NCBI GenBank assembly: GCA_020052325.1
Contig: JAGVPF010000070.1
Coordinates: forward strand, 1-7,765
Direction of reading: 5' to 3'
DNA: 7,765 nt
DNA from: an archaeon
Lineage (GTDB): Archaea; Micrarchaeota; Micrarchaeia; Anstonellales; Bilamarchaeaceae
Below are positions 6,140-7,765 of this stretch, piece after piece (within the stretch, counting starts at the first letter, position 1; every line of letters begins with the position of its first letter). Below the pieces are notes generated by a model. It saw only the letters and a list, made by a program, of their open reading frames with translations. It made no database searches and was not told where the DNA came from. Made by a program: the position numbers and the translations under genes.

Positions 6140-6249
6140 ACAGCAAGAACGGCGCGCCGTTCTTGCGTGTCGCGAACGACGTTTCGTTCGCGAGCATGTT
6201 CGTGGCCGATACGTCGGCCCCGACATCCATTGGAGCAGTTAGCTCCAAT
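6140..6249 (+). repeat. Tandem array of four hairpins before tRNA-Pro
   Basis: The stretch folds almost completely into four stems with 0-2 nt between them. Hairpin 1 (6140-6170): a perfect 24-bp palindrome at 6143-6166 around GGCGCGCC, extended by 3 bp past a bulged G (6167). Hairpin 2 (6170-6193): perfect 10-bp arms TCGCGAACGA/TCGTTCGCGA, loop CGTT. Hairpin 3 (6196-6226): 6 bp GGCCGA/TCGGCC with a TACG loop, then 3 bp, then 3 bp, interrupted by one mismatch and one bulge. Hairpin 4 (6229-6249): 8-bp arms ATTGGAGC/GCTCCAAT, loop AGTTA. AAGTTT (6129-6134) and AAACTT (6253-6258) could close the whole array. Hairpins 1 and 4 match the types found before the KaiC-like gene. The array ends one base before the BRE/TATA of the tRNA gene, so it is probably not part of the tRNA transcript; it may be a separate RNA, an insulator or protein-binding DNA. 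Confidence 0.85.
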
Positions 6250-6250
6250 C

Positions 6251-6265
6251 GGAAACTTTTATCAT
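6251..6265 (+). promoter_or_regulatory. Promoter of tRNA-Pro
   Basis: GGAAACTTTTATC reads as BRE (GGAAA) followed by a TATA-like box. Its centre, about 6260, is 29 nt before the tRNA 5' end, the usual archaeal distance. GAAACTTTT (6252-6260) is also inverted-repeated as AAAAGTTTC at 6280-6288, directly against the tRNA. Confidence 0.55.
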
Positions 6266-6288
6266 TAGGACTCCTTGGGAAAAGTTTC

Positions 6289-6361
6289 GGGGAAATGAGC
6301 TAACCTGGTATGCTGTCAGCTTTGGGAGCTGGTTGTCTGAGTTCAAATCTCAGTTTCCCCA
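6289..6361 (+). tRNA. tRNA-Pro (anticodon UGG)
   Basis: A complete 73-nt cloverleaf without intron. Acceptor stem GGGGAAA/TTTCCCC (7 bp, perfect) with discriminator A6361. D arm AGCT...TGCT (three pairs plus a T-T mismatch) with GG in the loop. Anticodon stem TCAGC/GCTGG (one G-T pair) around loop TTTGGGA, giving TGG at 34-36. The variable loop has 4 nt, and the T arm is CTGAG/CTCAG with loop TTCAAAT. The anticodon reads proline CCA and, by wobble, other CCN codons. CCA is not encoded, so it must be added enzymatically. Its own promoter lies upstream and a T6 tract downstream, so it is a single-gene unit. Confidence 0.96.
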
Positions 6362-6362
6362 C

Positions 6363-6368
6363 TTTTTT
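6363..6368 (+). terminator. T6 terminator of tRNA-Pro
   Basis: A run of six T starts 2 nt after the discriminator base, the typical archaeal U-tract terminator. A second T6 run lies at 6396-6401, still before the next promoter. Confidence 0.65.
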
Positions 6369-6413
6369 CGAACAATAAAACTGCCCAAACGCGCATTTTT
6401 TGTGTAAAAATCG

Positions 6414-6429
6414 ACGAACCCTTTATATA
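6414..6429 (+). promoter_or_regulatory. Promoter of the HEAT-like gene
   Basis: A strong TATA box TTTATATA (6422-6429) follows a BRE-like CGAACCC. Its centre is about 25 nt before ATG 6451, which predicts a leaderless message starting at that codon and argues against the in-frame ATG at 6436, which would fall upstream of the predicted RNA start. Confidence 0.7.
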
Positions 6430-6450
6430 CTTATCATGGAAAAAACTCTC

Positions 6451-7632
6451 ATGGCATCCAGTAGTAGAAGAATCAGACTCCCCACCATAGAAATTGGCCC
6501 GGACTTGTCCGAAGACGAGCGGGTGAAAAGGCCGGACCGTAAGAAGGACAGGAAGGGCATGCAGAAGTTCCACAAGGCCCCCGACCGGTTCAGCTTCTCG
6601 CACCTTGCAAAAATCCTCACAAGCGGCGAGCGCCTTGCGATGCTCAGCGCCGTCGACAGGCTCAAAGGCAGGGCGAGGGTGCTTGTAGAGCTTGCGCTTT
6701 TCTCCAACTTCCCCTTCGTCCGCCTTGCCGCGGTCTCGCACCTCGCAAATGACATCGAGGGGCTTACCGATATCGCGAAATTCTGCCACTACGAGGACAC
6801 CCGGGCTTCGGCCGTTGACGAGCTTTCCACAAACGCATCGGCGCTCATCGAAGTCGCATGCTCATCGATGTTCGGAACGAGCAGGATGGATGCCGTGAAC
6901 CTTCTTGTCGAGCCGGAATCGCTCGCGGAAATCGCCGCCCGCTCCCCGCACAGGGACTCGCGCACCGCATCGCTGGAAAAGATTTCCGAGAACGCAAACG
7001 CGCTGCGCAAGGTGGCCGAGCACTCGTCCTTTAGGAGCGTCCGCATGAGCGCGGTCGACACGCTATCATCCGATATCGATTCGCTCTGCTCGCTCGTGCT
7101 CTCGAAGCACGTCGAGGTCAAGAAGGCCGCGGCGGCGAAGCTCTCCGCCTTCGTGGAGGAACTGGACGACGTGGAAGCGCTCATAGAAATCGCGAAAATC
7201 TCACCCAGCGAGGACGCGAGGTACATCGCTGTTGGCCGCCTTTCGAACGACCCGTGGTCGCTCCGGACCGTTATCGCGGATTCCGATTTCTCTGATGCGC
7301 GAACGACCGCCCTGATGCTGCTATCCGACATGGTCGCGGACCTTGACGATGCCGAAGTGCTTTCCGAAGTCGCGATGCTTTCGCCTTACCCAGACTGCAG
7401 GTCGGCGGCGGTCGAGCGCCTGGTCGGCCAGAGCACCGCGCTCCTTTCGGTCGCATCGAAATCCAAGTTCAAGGACTCGCGCGAGCTGGCGCTGCATAAA
7501 TTGAAGGGCGACGTGGAATCGCTGAAAAGCGTCTCCAAGCTCTCCAAATACTCCGACACGCGGAAGAAGGCCCATTCGATGGTGTCAAAGCCCGACGTCT
7601 TCGAGTCCGAGCTTGCAAGGATTCTCGGCTGA
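6451..7632 (+). CDS. HEAT-like alpha-solenoid repeat protein
   Basis: Encodes 393 residues. Residues 1-46 are strongly basic and probably disordered (RRIRLP, KRPDRKKDRK). From about residue 78 to near the end there are about 11 helical repeats of 26-32 residues following the pattern L--IA--S---D-R--AV--LS-N--A; examples are LTDIAKFCHYEDTRASAV, LIEIAKISPSEDARYIAV and LLSVASKSKFKDSRELAL. Repeats 6 and 8 carry an insertion of about five acidic residues (ELDDVEA, DLDDAEV). The pattern fits HEAT/PBS-lyase-type repeats; LRV-type repeats are the alternative. Such solenoids bind proteins or nucleic acids; the partner is unknown. There is no signal peptide, membrane segment or catalytic motif. It is a monocistronic leaderless gene by its promoter, followed by a GC-rich hairpin. 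Confidence 0.85.
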   Translation: MASSSRRIRLPTIEIGPDLSEDERVKRPDRKKDRKGMQKFHKAPDRFSFSHLAKILTSGERLAMLSAVDRLKGRARVLVELALFSNFPFVRLAAVSHLANDIEGLTDIAKFCHYEDTRASAVDELSTNASALIEVACSSMFGTSRMDAVNLLVEPESLAEIAARSPHRDSRTASLEKISENANALRKVAEHSSFRSVRMSAVDTLSSDIDSLCSLVLSKHVEVKKAAAAKLSAFVEELDDVEALIEIAKISPSEDARYIAVGRLSNDPWSLRTVIADSDFSDARTTALMLLSDMVADLDDAEVLSEVAMLSPYPDCRSAAVERLVGQSTALLSVASKSKFKDSRELALHKLKGDVESLKSVSKLSKYSDTRKKAHSMVSKPDVFESELARILG

Positions 7633-7651
7633 AGGAAAAGCTCGCAAGAAC

Positions 7652-7677
7652 GCGGTGGGGCGGAAAAACCCCGCCGC
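7652..7677 (+). repeat. GC-rich hairpin between the HEAT-like gene and the next promoter
   Basis: A 9-bp stem, GCGGTGGGG pairing with CCCCGCCGC through one T-G pair, around an 8-nt loop CGGAAAAA. It lies 20 nt after the stop and 8 nt before the next TATA box. A 3' end or terminator structure for the HEAT-like gene is the simplest reading. Its arms do not match the other hairpins of the window. Confidence 0.75.
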
Positions 7678-7684
7678 ATCATCT

Positions 7685-7693
7685 CTTTATTAA
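7685..7693 (+). promoter_or_regulatory. Promoter of the last, partial gene
   Basis: CTTTATTAA is centred about 26 nt before ATG 7716, again the leaderless distance. Confidence 0.6.
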
Positions 7694-7715
7694 TTTCCAA
7701 CGCGCAAGACTGCCC

Positions 7716-7765
7716 ATGCCCGATGATGAGCGGATGCGCCTCAACATCCTTGCAAGGCTCAGCAA
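7716..7765 (+). CDS. Start of an unidentified gene (3' end outside window)
   Basis: Only 16 full codons are visible: MPDDERMRLNILARLS. The start is supported by the TATA box at the leaderless distance and by an open frame to the window edge. The peptide is too short for identification. It loosely resembles the segment before the repeats of the preceding protein (GERLAMLSAVDRL), so a tandem paralog is conceivable. Confidence 0.5.
   Translation, partial: MPDDERMRLNILARLS

Noticed and set aside
6135..6140. TGATGA as a C box of a C/D guide RNA, tempting given the nearby nop5 gene.
   Set aside because: No CTGA D box lies at a suitable distance before the tRNA, and the stretch in between is filled by hairpins, unlike a C/D sRNA.
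6140..6249. CRISPR array or insertion-sequence ends.
   Set aside because: The four stems differ in sequence and length, with no repeat-spacer periodicity, no transposase and no target duplication seen.
6140..6249. H/ACA guide RNA.
   Set aside because: The stems lack an internal pseudouridylation pocket of the expected size and a 3' ACA at the expected distance.
6103..6303. A 66-codon TTG-started ORF over the hairpin array, with a TATA-like box at the leaderless distance.
   Set aside because: It ends inside the tRNA-Pro gene, and its codons are dictated by the inverted repeats. No domain is recognisable. The structured-DNA/RNA reading explains the stretch better.

Overview
The window looks like chromosomal DNA from an archaeon. 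It carries a Nop5/Nop56-family C/D-box RNP protein, a single-domain KaiC-like RecA ATPase and a tRNA-Pro gene without an encoded CCA. A/T-rich TATA boxes sit about 25-27 nt before several ATGs, as expected for leaderless archaeal transcripts, while other genes have GGAGG-type ribosome binding sites. The DNA is GC-rich by eye and gene-dense. A compact lineage such as a DPANN archaeon (Micrarchaeota or Diapherotrites-like) is a guess from style only; a marker-gene tree would be needed to place it.

Layout. (1) 1-2409, plus strand: the 3' part of an Asp/Glu racemase-family gene, then hisS (histidyl-tRNA synthetase), then a short TTG-started HisA-like TIM-barrel relative that appears to lack catalytic residues. 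(2) 2393-3980, minus strand: a conserved hypothetical gene of 164 aa and, downstream of it, a KaiC-like ATPase with a long Pro/Ala/Lys-rich tail. A 187-nt gap between them holds two abutting perfect or near-perfect hairpins. The ATPase converges on and overlaps the HisA-like gene by 17 nt. (3) 4045-6060, plus strand: an apparent operon of nop5, a metallophosphoesterase and a GNAT acetyltransferase. It diverges from the hypothetical gene across a single self-complementary TATA box. (4) 6061-6288: no convincing protein gene, but four hairpins stacked end to end (6140-6249), ending at the promoter of tRNA-Pro(UGG). (5) 6451-7632: a leaderless gene for an all-helical HEAT-like solenoid of about 11 repeats, then another hairpin, another promoter and the first 16 codons of a further gene.

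The most unusual signal is the hairpin family. The cluster before the ATPase gene and the cluster before tRNA-Pro share two hairpin types (arms ATTGGAGC/GCTCCAAT and GAACGG/CCGTTC). They occur in the same order and orientation relative to the downstream gene, with the ATTGGAGC hairpin immediately beside promoter-like sequence. A third, sequence-unrelated hairpin also sits just before a promoter at 7652. Other points worth a second look are the Nop5 protein, whose N-terminal fibrillarin-binding domain seems to be replaced by an Arg/Gly-rich tail, and the degenerate HisA-like protein coupled to hisS.

The genes do not form one pathway. Translation and RNA modification (hisS, nop5, tRNA-Pro) are mixed with general enzymes and proteins of unknown role. 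I see no CRISPR array, transposase, integrase or attachment site.
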